This document shows positions 32,695-41,581 of a DNA stretch of 64,000 bases, one piece after another. How positions within the stretch are numbered: the first letter of the stretch is position 1; each line of letters opens with the position of its first letter. A program made the translations under genes and the position numbers. Below the pieces are notes generated by a model. The model ran no database searches and was not told the DNA's origin. It saw only the letters and a list, made by a program, of their open reading frames with translations. The DNA comes from CAZAFC01 sp964484675 (lineage in GTDB: Bacteria; Patescibacteriota; Saccharimonadia; Saccharimonadales; UBA4665), in the NCBI GenBank assembly GCA_964484675.1, contig CAZAFC010000001.1:177124-241123 (forward strand), in the 5' to 3' direction.

Positions 32695-32723
32695 TTGCGA
32701 TCCCAGAAACTTCGTTATATTAT
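32695..32723 (+). promoter_or_regulatory. Promoter of the GC-rich 140-aa gene
   Basis: TTGCGA (32695-32700), 17-bp spacer, TATTAT (32718-32723). A leader of about 30 nt ends in GTGGAGG. Confidence 0.55.
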
Positions 32724-32759
32724 GAGTTGTCGTGTTCGCTCCAACGTAGTGGAGGCTTC

Positions 32760-33182
32760 ATGTCCGTCACGTTCAACGACGCCATCACCGCCATGACATG
32801 GCAGGCAATTCAGGAGATTCGTGGAAGCACCAGAGTGCAAGACGTCAACCTCATCTCCTGGGCCATGTACTCGGCGATAGAACAAGGGTTCACCCAAGCA
32901 GACCTCCGGCGCTTTCAGGCCGAGCAGATCTCCGGCTTCGGGTTCTTCCGGGGCGCGAGGCATTACGTTGGCCTGTGCCAGGTCGAGCTCAACTTCCTGG
33001 CGCGCGTCGGTGTTATGGCGCGAGCCACGGGCGCGTTTGAAGGCCGCTGGGTCTTCATGGTCGAGTCCGATGGGTCGATCTTCGCTACCAAAGACGACGA
33101 GCCGATTGAGCGCTTTCAGGAGTTCGAAGGGCTTGGGCTGGCGCTCGCCGTCTTCAAAAGCGCGCTGACGGCAGACATCTAG
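32760..33182 (+). CDS. Hypothetical protein in a GC-rich cassette
   Basis: 140 aa from MSVTFNDAIT; GTGGAGG lies 5 nt upstream, and an in-frame GTG-type start 33 bases out is not supported. The protein is mixed alpha/beta and soluble: MYSAIEQGFTQADLRRFQAE, then FFRGARHYVGLCQVELNFLA, then GRWVFMVESDGSIFATKDD. No family recognised. The unit (GC-rich gene, ribosome site, own promoter, long terminator hairpin) matches the CPBP and 447-aa cassettes and is likely acquired. Confidence 0.6.
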   Translation: MSVTFNDAITAMTWQAIQEIRGSTRVQDVNLISWAMYSAIEQGFTQADLRRFQAEQISGFGFFRGARHYVGLCQVELNFLARVGVMARATGAFEGRWVFMVESDGSIFATKDDEPIERFQEFEGLGLALAVFKSALTADI

Positions 33183-33228
33183 CCGCAGCTCACGCGCCAA
33201 GCAGTCAGCAATGACGCCGAACGACGTA

Positions 33229-33270
33229 GCCCCAAGCTGCCGCCCGCACGGGCACTGCGCAGCTTGGGGC
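33229..33270 (+). terminator. Terminator hairpin of the 140-aa cassette
   Basis: Perfect 12-bp stem GCCCCAAGCTGC/GCAGCTTGGGGC with an 18-nt loop, 46 nt after the stop. No clean T-run follows. Confidence 0.6.
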
Positions 33271-33501
33271 ATAATTATGCAATGCAACCACGCTAATCAT
33301 CTAGCAAGATGATATACCTTATGGGATAGCAGTAATCGCTGGATTCTGTATGCACACTTGGAGGCAGAATGGCCCAGCGCGCTGACCAAGCCGCTCGAAC
33401 GTGTCGATATGCAAGCCATCTCCCGCCGGTCCGGGTCAGATTTTACAACATTCGCGACTCTACATTCTTGGGAGCCTATGGTATGTTGTGCTTAGATCAC
33501 T
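33271..33501 (+). other. Non-coding gap before the 197-aa gene
   Basis: About 230 nt. It contains a GGAGG followed by an ATG at 33369 that opens a frame running 100 codons into the next gene in another phase; only its first 44 codons are outside that gene and I do not support it as real. A possible -10 TTAGAT at 33492-33497 lies 4 nt before the 197-aa start. Confidence 0.3.
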
Positions 33502-34095
33502 ATGGAAATCAAGGGATCAAACATTTTATTCACCCCAAGCGAGGCGCACTGGGCGCAGCAAGCGACCAATCTTCGGCGCATGCCAGAGCTGGCGCAGCGC
33601 ATTCAAGATGCACGCATGGCGCATGCGCATCCTTGGATTGCCGAAGCTGCGCGGCCCTGCACCGTTTTTGAAGCGCGCAGCAGCGCCGAGCAGCGTGTTT
33701 CTCATTTGCTTGCGCTGCACCATTTGCTCGAAGTCGGACGACAGCATGCGACCGATGAAGCCGGCAATGAGCAGCCCGTGGTTTCTTTTGCGGCGAGCAC
33801 GACCGACAAGCGTCGTTTGTTCCTGCTCGCCCAGGACGACTACGAGGCGGCGTGTGATGAGGTCGACCTCCCGGAGATCAATCAGCTAGAGGACCAGGCC
33901 ATCATCGACACCCTTGCCGCAACAGCAGCCACCAGCGATATTTTGCCTGCCGAAGAAACGATGGCGCTCATTAATCTCATGAGAGACCCTGAACAGATCG
34001 CCTGGAACGTCGCAAGAAAGCACGATGACGCTACGCAGCAGATTGCCCTGCTCGGCCCGATGATCAGCACGCTGACTATCGACCTTGTTTTTTAG
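33502..34095 (+). CDS. Hypothetical protein
   Basis: 197 aa, soluble and mostly helical, with long runs of Ala, Glu and Gln. Recognisable features: HPWIAEAARPCTVFEARS, LLALHHLLEVGRQHATDEAG, and a C-terminal part with TLAATAATSDILPAEETMALIN. No strong ribosome site is seen; the gene may be leaderless from a weak box. I do not recognise the family. Its base composition matches the surrounding host genes. It is followed by the NUDIX gene after about 120 nt. Confidence 0.6.
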   Translation: MEIKGSNILFTPSEAHWAQQATNLRRMPELAQRIQDARMAHAHPWIAEAARPCTVFEARSSAEQRVSHLLALHHLLEVGRQHATDEAGNEQPVVSFAASTTDKRRLFLLAQDDYEAACDEVDLPEINQLEDQAIIDTLAATAATSDILPAEETMALINLMRDPEQIAWNVARKHDDATQQIALLGPMISTLTIDLVF

Positions 34096-34215
34096 CCCGC
34101 AAGGTGCAGAATAGACGACCACGCAAAATGGGTTACGCCAGATCGCCAAATGGTAGCTCGCCCATAACAGGCCATGTTCATGGCAGCAAAATATAGACAG
34201 TAAGAAGGAGTGCGC

Positions 34216-34755
34216 ATGAAATATCCGCCAGTGATCGTCGTGGACGAACACGACAACGAAATAGGCTCGGCGATGGTGGCCGAGGTGTGGGCGAAGGGCT
34301 TATACCACCGCATCGTGTCGGTGTTCGTTCAGGATGAGGCCGGCCGGCTGCTCCTGCAATTGCGGGCTGCCCACGCCAAAATGTTCCCCGGCTGCTGGGA
34401 CCCGGCTGCTGGCGGACACGTGGACCTCGGCTCGTCGTACGAACAAGCTGCCACCGATGAGCTGATCGAAGAAATCGGCGTGCGAGTCGCCGCCTCCGAC
34501 CTCAAGGAGCTGGGCACTTTCCGCACCAACACAACGCTTGAAGACGGCCGCATCATCAATCAATTCGAGCGCGTATATCTGGCGCACATTCTGCAATCAA
34601 CCGAGCTCAAGCTGGCGCCCGACGAGGTACGCGAGCTCAAATGGTTCACACCCGATGAGCTGCACCGCGAAATCGCCGCCCACCCCGAGCAATTCACGCC
34701 GGGCCTGCTCGAAGGTTTGGCACGCTATTTCCCAAACTTTTCAAACAAGCCATGA
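34216..34755 (+). CDS. NUDIX hydrolase, IPP-isomerase/YfcD-like
   Basis: 179 aa. The N-terminal VIVVDEHDNEIGSA and GLYHRIVSVFVQDE match the YfcD/IPP-isomerase-like branch; the box GGHVDLGSSYEQAATDELIE then EIGV keeps the EExG metal site but has Ser for the first Glu and Asp for Arg of the RE pair. It can still bind metal, with altered substrate choice. AAGGAG lies 5 nt before the ATG; an upstream GTG two codons out is inside that site. Likely hydrolyses a nucleoside or isoprenoid diphosphate. Confidence 0.85.
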   Translation: MKYPPVIVVDEHDNEIGSAMVAEVWAKGLYHRIVSVFVQDEAGRLLLQLRAAHAKMFPGCWDPAAGGHVDLGSSYEQAATDELIEEIGVRVAASDLKELGTFRTNTTLEDGRIINQFERVYLAHILQSTELKLAPDEVRELKWFTPDELHREIAAHPEQFTPGLLEGLARYFPNFSNKP

Positions 34756-34838
34756 ACGCCACGCGAACGGCCCATAATCTACCGTACACACTCAAGATCT
34801 GTACGCCAAACCCCAGCTATTTGCTATAATACATTCAC

Positions 34839-35066
34839 ATGCACAGCAAAAAGCCTCGCCCCAAAATACGCTTATACATCAAGATAGCCGGTATTGTTCT
34901 CTTGGCATGCGGCCTATTGCCGTTCGCCTTGGCCGTGTCAGTCACACACCCATCACTCGCCTCGCTCGTCCTACCGGCGATTGCCACTCTGCTCGGCCTG
35001 CTGTGTCTCGCAACGCCACAAATCACGCTCGATATCGTCGAAGTTATCCTAGGCTGGCTACCATAA
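34839..35066 (+). CDS. Small two-helix membrane protein
   Basis: 75 aa with a basic N terminus (MHSKKPRPKIRLYIK) and two hydrophobic helices (about 16-36 and 42-62), ending QITLDIVEVILGWLP. A TATAAT at 34825-34830 lies 8 nt before the ATG, supporting a real, near-leaderless transcript. Unknown function; such proteins are common in reduced genomes and may be toxin-like or membrane-structuring, but nothing here decides. Confidence 0.55.
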   Translation: MHSKKPRPKIRLYIKIAGIVLLACGLLPFALAVSVTHPSLASLVLPAIATLLGLLCLATPQITLDIVEVILGWLP

Positions 35067-35250
35067 AACTCGCCAGACATTGACCGCGACCAGTATTTCA
35101 GGCTGCGCCAAAACCACATACCGCAAGCACACACGGCTGCATCTGATATATCTGTGAATTGGTGTCTCAGGCACACTCTATCCATCAAGCGTAATGCGCC
35201 CAATCAAGCATGGCGCGCCCAACAGGCATGAAGTTTCGGTTTTAGAATAC

Positions 35251-35279
35251 TTGACTTTTCTTGGTACCTTGCATAACAT
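35251..35279 (+). promoter_or_regulatory. Promoter of the PadR-PspC operon
   Basis: TTGACT (35251-35256), 17-bp spacer, TAACAT (35274-35279), 8 nt before the PadR ATG. A site for PadR self-repression would be expected here but I see no clear inverted repeat. Confidence 0.65.
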
Positions 35280-35287
35280 AGTAGTGT

Positions 35288-35647
35288 ATGAATGAAAATA
35301 CCACAGAAAAAGCCGACATCGTCGGGTCCATTGAGACTCAAATGCGCAAAGGCATGCTGCTGTACTGCGTGCTGTTGCTCTGCCAAAACGGCAAAGCGTA
35401 CAGCTCCGAGATCATCAAAACCCTGCGCGACGCCGAACTGATTATCGTCGAGGGCACGCTCTACCCGCTGCTCAATCGCCTGGCGCGCGAAAAATTGCTG
35501 GGCTACGAATGGCAGGAGTCGGAGCAAGGTCCACCGCGCAAATATTATTGGCTAACCGACGAAGGCCGCGCCGCGCTCACCGAGGTGCAGGGCGTATATC
35601 GGCGGCTCAACATATCAATCACCAAGCTCGAGAAAGGAAAATTATGA
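35288..35647 (+). CDS. PadR-family transcriptional regulator
   Basis: 119 aa. The PadR wHTH is plain: RKGMLLYCVLLLCQNGKAYSSEI, then EGTLYPLLNRLAREKLLGYEW and PRKYYWLTDEGRAAL, followed by a short C-terminal dimer helix. PadR proteins repress their own operon and usually a membrane or detoxification gene. The stop overlaps the ATG of the PspC gene (ATGA), so regulator and target are translated together, with AAAGGA ahead of the second gene. Confidence 0.93.
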   Translation: MNENTTEKADIVGSIETQMRKGMLLYCVLLLCQNGKAYSSEIIKTLRDAELIIVEGTLYPLLNRLAREKLLGYEWQESEQGPPRKYYWLTDEGRAALTEVQGVYRRLNISITKLEKGKL

Positions 35648-36966
35648 ACGAGGTAACCACTATTCACTTGGGGCGGCAATCGTGCACCATCGCGATGGAT
35701 GCGCGCAAAGAGCTGGAGGCATATCTGTCGGCTATCAAGCACCAGGCCGGCCCGAATGCCGACGAAGTATTGGAAGAAGTCGAGCTGCGCATGGCCGAAT
35801 TGCTGGCCGAACGCGGCGTAACCGGCGACAAAGATACCGTCGTGCTGGCCAAAGATATTGCGTTTCTCAAGGAACAGCTCGGCGAGCCGCGCGACTTCAA
35901 GGAAGATGACAGCGACTCCAGCGATGTGCTCAGTGATACATCGGGTGAAGCTGGCCCCAAGCGCCTCTTCCGTGACCCCAATCAAGCATGGTTCGCCGGC
36001 GTCGCCGCGGGCATCAGCGCATACTTCGGCTTGCCCGTCATGCTCATTCGGGCGCTGTTTGTGGCCCTGTCGTTCGTCGGCGGCATCGGGATTGTGGCAT
36101 ATCTTTTGCTCTGGCTGGTGCTCCCCGAGGCCAAATCGCCAGCCGATTTTTTGCAGATGAACGGCCGGGCCGTAACCGTCGATAACATCAAAGAAATCAT
36201 GGACCGCGCCGATGTCCAAGGTGCCGCGGCCCGGGCAAGCTACATGGTCGGGCGAGTGGGCAAGCGAGTCATTCGCATCACATTGGCGCTGCTTGGTACG
36301 GCATTTCTGCTGGCCAGCTTGGCGCTGCTTGCCGGGGCGATTACCGCGGCCAGCTTTCTGTTTATGCGCGGCGTGCGCATTACCAATGTCACTGTGTTCC
36401 CGCTTGGCGTGCAGGAGCATTACCTTGTCGCTTGCGCATTAGCCACAGCGGTGTTGCTCGCGCTACTGCTGGCGCTTACCGGACGAGCCGTGTTTGCGCG
36501 GCGCTGGACATTCCCGGCGTGGGCGACCGCCGCCATCGTTGTGTGTTTGGTCGGCGCCATATCAGTCGGCACGGCGCTTGGCTTTGCGGTGCAGCCGGCC
36601 ATTAGCCAGCGCTACGATCGCCTGCATCACTATCAAGTGCGAACTATGCCGATGTTTAGCTCAGTCCGTTTGCAAGGTGACAATGTGCCCATCGATTTTG
36701 AGTACGACTCTCAATACAGCGTCGAAATCGACACGCTCGGCTCAACCAGCACACAGCCAGTGGCGACCTCAGTCACCAACAACGTACTCACCGTTAATAC
36801 CGACGGCATCAAATCGCCCTTAAGCTGCCACGGCTTTTGTTTCGGCGACGAAAATCTCAAAGTCATCATTCGCTCGCCGCTTAACTTCGAGAACCAAGAT
36901 GGCCCGAATGGCAGCCTGATCTTCACACAAATACCAGAGCAACAGCCGCTCACGCCGGCCAATTAG
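35644..36966 (+). CDS. PspC-domain membrane protein
   Basis: 440 aa. N-terminal soluble part (1-105: TIHLGRQSCTIAMDARKEL, an alpha-helical region found in HAAS-type proteins), then a PspC domain (about 105-165: KRLFRDPNQAWFAGVAAGIS, then LLLWLVLPEA), three further helices (about 205-335), and an extracytoplasmic beta domain (345-440) resembling the adhesin-like DUF4097/DUF2807 fold. PspC proteins sense membrane damage. The PadR-PspC order is a common envelope-stress unit: PadR controls transcription while PspC acts at the membrane. Confidence 0.88.
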   Translation: MNEVTTIHLGRQSCTIAMDARKELEAYLSAIKHQAGPNADEVLEEVELRMAELLAERGVTGDKDTVVLAKDIAFLKEQLGEPRDFKEDDSDSSDVLSDTSGEAGPKRLFRDPNQAWFAGVAAGISAYFGLPVMLIRALFVALSFVGGIGIVAYLLLWLVLPEAKSPADFLQMNGRAVTVDNIKEIMDRADVQGAAARASYMVGRVGKRVIRITLALLGTAFLLASLALLAGAITAASFLFMRGVRITNVTVFPLGVQEHYLVACALATAVLLALLLALTGRAVFARRWTFPAWATAAIVVCLVGAISVGTALGFAVQPAISQRYDRLHHYQVRTMPMFSSVRLQGDNVPIDFEYDSQYSVEIDTLGSTSTQPVATSVTNNVLTVNTDGIKSPLSCHGFCFGDENLKVIIRSPLNFENQDGPNGSLIFTQIPEQQPLTPAN

Positions 36967-37056
36967 CGCCTTTTGTTGCACGAGCGTACAACTCCAAAAG
37001 TACCCACTCTGCAAAATCAGTGCATGACCAAGCACCGCCTGGCAACCACCTGGCAA

Positions 37057-37083
37057 AACAGCGTCGCCAACACCGACGCTGTT
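37057..37083 (+). terminator. Terminator after the PadR-PspC operon
   Basis: Perfect 10-bp stem AACAGCGTCG/CGACGCTGTT with a 7-nt loop, 90 nt after the PspC stop; short A and T runs on both sides. Confidence 0.7.
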
Positions 37084-37166
37084 TGTATGCCCACGTTCGC
37101 GGCCTGGGTTACCCGTGCGGGCTAGCAAAAGTCACACATTCCTAAGACGAGCAAAGGTGGCCGCAG

Positions 37167-39107
37167 CTACAAACCGCCGTAGCCGCCACCGTAGCCGTAG
37201 AATCGCACGTCGGGACGATAATAATCCGTCACTTTGAGCGGCTGCGTATTGCCCGAGGCGGCCGCGCTCATGATGTACAGCTCGCTACTGTTTTTGGACA
37301 CCAGCAGATAATTGTCGGTGTACCATCCATATGCAACGTAATCGCTCGTCGACAGAACTGTGCGCGGATTCTGGGCGTCATCATCGCCAACGAATAAGCT
37401 TGTCTTGCCATCACGCGGCTCGCTCCAGAACGTCTGAGAGCCATTTGGCGAAGCAAGGTATGTGGTGTAGCCGTTTTGGGTGTCTTGATTGGCGTAAACA
37501 CTGCCTTGGCTGGCCGCTGTGGTCAGCTTGCCATCGTCGTATTTATAGATAGTGTTGTCGATCGACGCGATGCCGTACGAATAGGCTTGGAAATAAAAGC
37601 CATGCTGATCGTACACCTGCGCGTCGAAGTTCACCGAGGCGTTGCCAAAATATCCACCGTTCGCAACAACATACTCTTTGATCGTTTTCTTGCCGCTGCC
37701 ATCTGCTTTAATTGAGTAGAAACCAGCGGGCACATTCTGCATGTGCGCGCCGTCGTACCCAAACAATGCCTTCGAGTATACAATCTGGTCCCCCAGGATA
37801 AAGGTATGCGCAAAACTCTGTCCCCAATAGAATCCGCCGCCCGGCGCCGCAGCGTTCGTCTCGTCGAGCACGACAATCTTTCTGGCAACGGCATCGTACG
37901 TCTTGAGTGCCTGAGCCTTGGGCTGGCCATTGGCGTAGTTGTTGCGGTTTACCCGATAGACAAACGAATCGCCGTCCCAGCCAACCGGCACGAAAGTGGC
38001 GTTGCCGGAATCAATGCTCGTGAGCTGATCATTGCTCGTGTCGATGAGAAAAAGAGACCCCGCATCGGCAGCATCGGTCGTGCGCTTGGCATACAGCACC
38101 AAATATTTCCAATCGCGCGACGCAAGCAGCGCAGTTGAGCCTGGGTCTTCGCTCCCCGTCCCGGCGAGCACGGTTTGGCGGCCCGAGCCATCGAGATTTG
38201 TCTTCACAACATCAATCTTGCCGCTCGCATTCGACAAAAAATACACCTTGCCAGCCGGCACAATCTGAAAATTGTTGGCAGCGTCGGCAACGACAGTAAC
38301 CTTGACACTCGCTTGAAGCGCATTATAGCCATTCGCGCTGATTGTGGCGGTCGCGGTCGCAGCATTGGCCGGCAACACCAGTATGGCCTCACCCTTGCTG
38401 TCGGTGCGGACTTCCGTGCCAGCGGCGCTCACCTGCGCATTCGCGACGGGCTTGCCAGTGATTCGGTTGAGCACTGTCACCGGCACTTGGCGCCCAGTAG
38501 CCACGAGCACTGCGCGATGAGTCGATTTTTGCTTGAAGATCGGCACTCGAATCTTGGTGCTGCTCGAGCGATAATATTGTTTGCTGATATAAAGATTTGC
38601 GTTGCCCACGGCTACATGCATCACCGCAAGACCCTGATTGTCGGTCAGCGCCTTGGTGCCGTGCAGGTCAATAGTTGCGCTCGTCACCGGCTTGCCCGTT
38701 TGCGAATCAACCACCGCGATTGTGAAATTCTGCTTGAGCACAAGTCCGGCAACCGCATATCTGGTAGTGGGCACAGCCGCCAACATGGCAAGCACCACGA
38801 TGATGATGCCAGGAATTGTCAACTTCTTGTGCGTGCGCACCCAGCGCCACCAGCCCTTGCCGCCCGATGGTGGCTTGACATCGCGCGCAGGCACGTCTCT
38901 TGATTCGTCCGAGCCAACAGTGAGCGGTTCAACTTCGTCAATTTCAGCGGCGGCTTGATCTGCCGGAGCATCGAGCTCGGTGTCTCGGTCGGCATCGGCA
39001 GCAGCATCCTGGGACTTGTCGGCGCTACGACGATCGGCTTCTTTTTGCAGCTCGGCGGCGGCCTCTTTTTCGGTTGGTTCCTGGTGCTCGTTTTCGTGCT
39101 TTGCCAT
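37167..39107 (-). CDS. Membrane-anchored protein with Ig-like domains and beta-propeller-like C terminus
   Basis: 646 aa from MAKHENEHQE (GAGGG 6 nt upstream; a start 30 bases further out lacks one). Residues 1-90 are highly charged and disordered; one membrane helix at about 103-125; two carboxypeptidase-regulatory-like beta domains (about 130-290: TGKPVTSATIDLHGTKALTD and TGKPVANAQVSAAGTEVRTD); then repeated beta blades (about 300-635) like a TolB/WD-type propeller (KVYFLSNASGKIDVVKTNLD). It is an exported, membrane-tethered protein, probably a scaffold or receptor. The terminal GYGGGYGG is glycine rich. Confidence 0.72.
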   Translation of the reverse strand: MAKHENEHQEPTEKEAAAELQKEADRRSADKSQDAAADADRDTELDAPADQAAAEIDEVEPLTVGSDESRDVPARDVKPPSGGKGWWRWVRTHKKLTIPGIIIVVLAMLAAVPTTRYAVAGLVLKQNFTIAVVDSQTGKPVTSATIDLHGTKALTDNQGLAVMHVAVGNANLYISKQYYRSSSTKIRVPIFKQKSTHRAVLVATGRQVPVTVLNRITGKPVANAQVSAAGTEVRTDSKGEAILVLPANAATATATISANGYNALQASVKVTVVADAANNFQIVPAGKVYFLSNASGKIDVVKTNLDGSGRQTVLAGTGSEDPGSTALLASRDWKYLVLYAKRTTDAADAGSLFLIDTSNDQLTSIDSGNATFVPVGWDGDSFVYRVNRNNYANGQPKAQALKTYDAVARKIVVLDETNAAAPGGGFYWGQSFAHTFILGDQIVYSKALFGYDGAHMQNVPAGFYSIKADGSGKKTIKEYVVANGGYFGNASVNFDAQVYDQHGFYFQAYSYGIASIDNTIYKYDDGKLTTAASQGSVYANQDTQNGYTTYLASPNGSQTFWSEPRDGKTSLFVGDDDAQNPRTVLSTSDYVAYGWYTDNYLLVSKNSSELYIMSAAASGNTQPLKVTDYYRPDVRFYGYGGGYGGL

Positions 39108-39286
39108 GATGTGCCCTCTTTGGCATAAGTCTAGCAAACATTCGCTCCAAACGACCAGTCATTTTTTAGAAAATTATGTGGCGGATTTTGCAAAATGAGG
39201 TTTGAGATGATATCATGCGTGAGCTTTTTGAAGCAGGCCTTCGAGAGGTGAACTCGCCGACGTCCATCAAGCGAAAAGAGTAGCAC

Positions 39287-39952
39287 ATGGTCGAACAAGA
39301 AGTCGTACGGCGCGCATTCCGGCTGGACCACATTCTTCAGCTGCTGGCAAGCCCGCCGCGCTACAAAGTGGAGGCCGAAAGAGTGTTTTCGCACCTCACG
39401 CACGATAAGCTCGACTACAGCAGCCAGAGCCACGGCATGTTCGAGGCGTATCCAGGCGTGGCGTTGAGCATACACGAGCTGCTGTGCCGGCACATCCGCG
39501 CCCAGCACCCAGGCCTCGGCGCGCTTCCCGGCGGAGTTGAAGTGCAAAAATGGCTCCTGGACACGCCTGAAGGCCAGCGCCTCGGACTGCCGGATGACAC
39601 GTTGTCGCTCGCAAGCCTGGGCCAGGCCAACATTCATCACCATCTGCTAGCAGTCACGGCGAGCGAAAACTATCGCCCTCTCAAGACGTGGCTGGTGGAT
39701 AGAGAGGATCCGGACGAGCATCGCATCGACGGCTGGAGTCCAGAGACTACCACAGGCGCAGTGTACTATCTCACCGTTTGGAGTTTGCGCGCCGGCGAAA
39801 GCGATTTCGCGCTGTCGGTCGCGCCGAGCGGAAAAGCGCATTACGTCAATCGGCTGAGCGGCCGGCCGCACCCCTTCAGATATAAGAAGCCAGCGATCAC
39901 CGCCGAGCACTTTCCACCCGCCAGCACACCACCGGCGGTGTACAGCGAGTAG
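39287..39952 (+). CDS. Hypothetical protein
   Basis: 221 aa, soluble, with several His-rich turns (HDKLDYSSQSHGMFEAY, QANIHHHLLAV). The N-terminal third is helical with a possible wHTH look (DHILQLLASPPRYKVEAERV); the centre contains LPGGVEVQKWLLDTPEGQRL. A TTGCAA-N17-TATCAT promoter at about 39.19 kb implies a leader of roughly 70 nt, without a clear ribosome site. Not recognised. It has its own strong terminator. Confidence 0.55.
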   Translation: MVEQEVVRRAFRLDHILQLLASPPRYKVEAERVFSHLTHDKLDYSSQSHGMFEAYPGVALSIHELLCRHIRAQHPGLGALPGGVEVQKWLLDTPEGQRLGLPDDTLSLASLGQANIHHHLLAVTASENYRPLKTWLVDREDPDEHRIDGWSPETTTGAVYYLTVWSLRAGESDFALSVAPSGKAHYVNRLSGRPHPFRYKKPAITAEHFPPASTPPAVYSE

Positions 39953-39971
39953 CGCGCGAAGGCACCTACGG

Positions 39972-40040
39972 CCGGCAAGCAGTTTGGGTCGCACCTCAAC
40001 CGTGCACCCCTGCTTGCCGGGCCGTTTATTTTTTATTTTG
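39972..40040 (+). terminator. Terminator of the 221-aa gene
   Basis: 11-bp stem CCGGCAAGCAG/CTGCTTGCCGG, then GCCGTTTATTTTTTATTTT: a textbook rho-independent terminator with a long T-rich tail. Confidence 0.85.
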
Positions 40041-40051
40041 AATATGAGAAA

Positions 40052-40086
40052 CCCCTGGCATGCTCGCGTTGTGAGCGTACCAGGGG
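40052..40086 (-). terminator. Terminator of the 410-aa gene
   Basis: Nested stems: CCCCTGG/CCAGGGG outside and GCTCGC/GTGAGC inside. On the minus strand the tail is TTTCTCATATT. Confidence 0.6.
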
Positions 40087-40136
40087 CGATTGCTCCTGTA
40101 TGAAATTGTGATCGCGGCGCGCATTGCTGCCAGCGG

Positions 40137-41369
40137 CTAGCTGGAAGTCCAGCCCAACACGTGCGCCGACAGCGCGGTGGCTACACCGCTGTGACCGATC
40201 TTGTACCACGCCACCGCCTGAGGAGTGCCGCCCGCCGCAGGAACCACGCAGATTTGGGCGATCACATCGGTTCGTCCCAAAAAAGCGATGGTGTTGTGAT
40301 CGGGGCTGAGCGCCGGATCGTTGGCACTGAGTCCAGTCGGCATCGCAGCCAGGCGGGTGAGCGCGAAACTGTTCGCACCGCTCTTGGCAGCACGGTACAG
40401 GCCGAGGCCGTTATCGCCCGCTAAGAAACTCTGCGCGTCGGTCGAAGCGAAGGGCCACACGGCGTTCGGAGGAGTGCTGTTGCTGGCACCAGCCATCGTG
40501 AACGTATACGAACTCGCCGTGCCAGCCTGGACCTGCGCCTGTGATCCCAACAAATCGGAACCGTACTCGAGCGAGCCACCCGGCGCACACGCACCGCCAG
40601 CCAGCGTCGCCACCTGCGGCGTCGTGCATCCCGCCGGGAAGTAAAGCTGGCTGTCGCCGCTCGATCGCACCTTGTCGGATGTCGGCTCGTCGCGCACGCT
40701 GGCAGCGCCAATACTCGGCGAGACCGACTGAATTGTCTGCGCGCCGTTGTCCACGATGCGCATGAAGTACACGCGCCCATTGGGGCCGAACGCCGCGCTG
40801 GCGTAGGCAGCCGTGCCCGCGACATCTGGCTGCGTCGCCGTTACGGCGTGGACGCTGCCGCTCGAGCTCGCCGGACGCTGGGTGCTAAGTTCCGAACCCT
40901 GGAGCACGATCACCTGCGACGTATTACCAGCGCTCGTCATGCTCGTCTGCACCGTGACCAGCTGGCTGAAGTCGGTGCTAAAGCTGCTCCGCTGCACCGG
41001 CGCCTCGAGTGTTGACTCGCAGCGAGCCGCGAGCCGCATACCCGGCATTGCCGTATTGAACGTCCGGTATAGCGTCGGCCGCGTGCCGCTCGGGTCGATC
41101 AGATCGAGCACCAGCTCGCCCGGACTCGATGCTGCGCATTCAGCCACAACGATCCGCCCATAAGTGCTCGACGCAGACCCAGGGCTGAACGCACCAGGTG
41201 CTGGCGAACGCAAGGCGAACGTCGGCGGTGCGGCATTGCCCTGGCCCGGCAGCCACGTGCCCTTGGTGCGCCACATGCCGTAAACGGCCCATCCGATGAA
41301 GAAAATGATCCACGCCACGGCCACAAATCGAATGAATCGCCAGATGAATCCCCAAACTGCTTCTCGCAC
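40137..41369 (-). CDS. Membrane-anchored hypothetical protein
   Basis: 410 aa with a GTG start (VREAVWGFIW); AAGGGAG lies 5 nt upstream. One membrane helix at about 13-32, then a Ser/Thr/Ala-rich extracytoplasmic beta domain with four or more Cys (VAECAASSPGE, AARCEST, AGCTTPQV, GGACAPGG) that may form disulphides, and short repeats that look like propeller blades (GPNGRVYFMRIVDNG, SPDHNTIAFLGRTDV). Similar in plan to the 646-aa protein at 37-39 kb, so both may be surface scaffolds. Function unknown. Confidence 0.62.
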   Translation of the reverse strand: MREAVWGFIWRFIRFVAVAWIIFFIGWAVYGMWRTKGTWLPGQGNAAPPTFALRSPAPGAFSPGSASSTYGRIVVAECAASSPGELVLDLIDPSGTRPTLYRTFNTAMPGMRLAARCESTLEAPVQRSSFSTDFSQLVTVQTSMTSAGNTSQVIVLQGSELSTQRPASSSGSVHAVTATQPDVAGTAAYASAAFGPNGRVYFMRIVDNGAQTIQSVSPSIGAASVRDEPTSDKVRSSGDSQLYFPAGCTTPQVATLAGGACAPGGSLEYGSDLLGSQAQVQAGTASSYTFTMAGASNSTPPNAVWPFASTDAQSFLAGDNGLGLYRAAKSGANSFALTRLAAMPTGLSANDPALSPDHNTIAFLGRTDVIAQICVVPAAGGTPQAVAWYKIGHSGVATALSAHVLGWTSS

Positions 41370-41437
41370 GAAGACTCCCTTAATCAGTAAGGCAAAACAC
41401 CTCACAGGAACAACCACACGGATATGTGATCGGGCAT

Positions 41438-41466
41438 ATTATACCTTTGTAAGCGGTTTTGCGCAA
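41438..41466 (-). promoter_or_regulatory. Promoter of the 410-aa gene
   Basis: Minus-strand TTGCGC (41461-41466), 17-bp spacer, TATAAT (41438-41443); leader about 60 nt. Confidence 0.65.
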
Positions 41467-41581
41467 AGACGTCTACGCGGCTGAGTCCATCCAAGGGCGG
41501 CGCTCAAGCACCGCTGCAATGCATCAACCGCGAGCGACGTCGCCCAGAGAACACGCTAGGCCCTGGTCGTCACACCAACCG

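Noticed and set aside
33369..33671. 100-codon plus frame with GGAGG upstream, before the 197-aa gene
   Set aside because: Two thirds of it overlaps the 197-aa gene in another phase, and the composition of its tail is that of a shadow.
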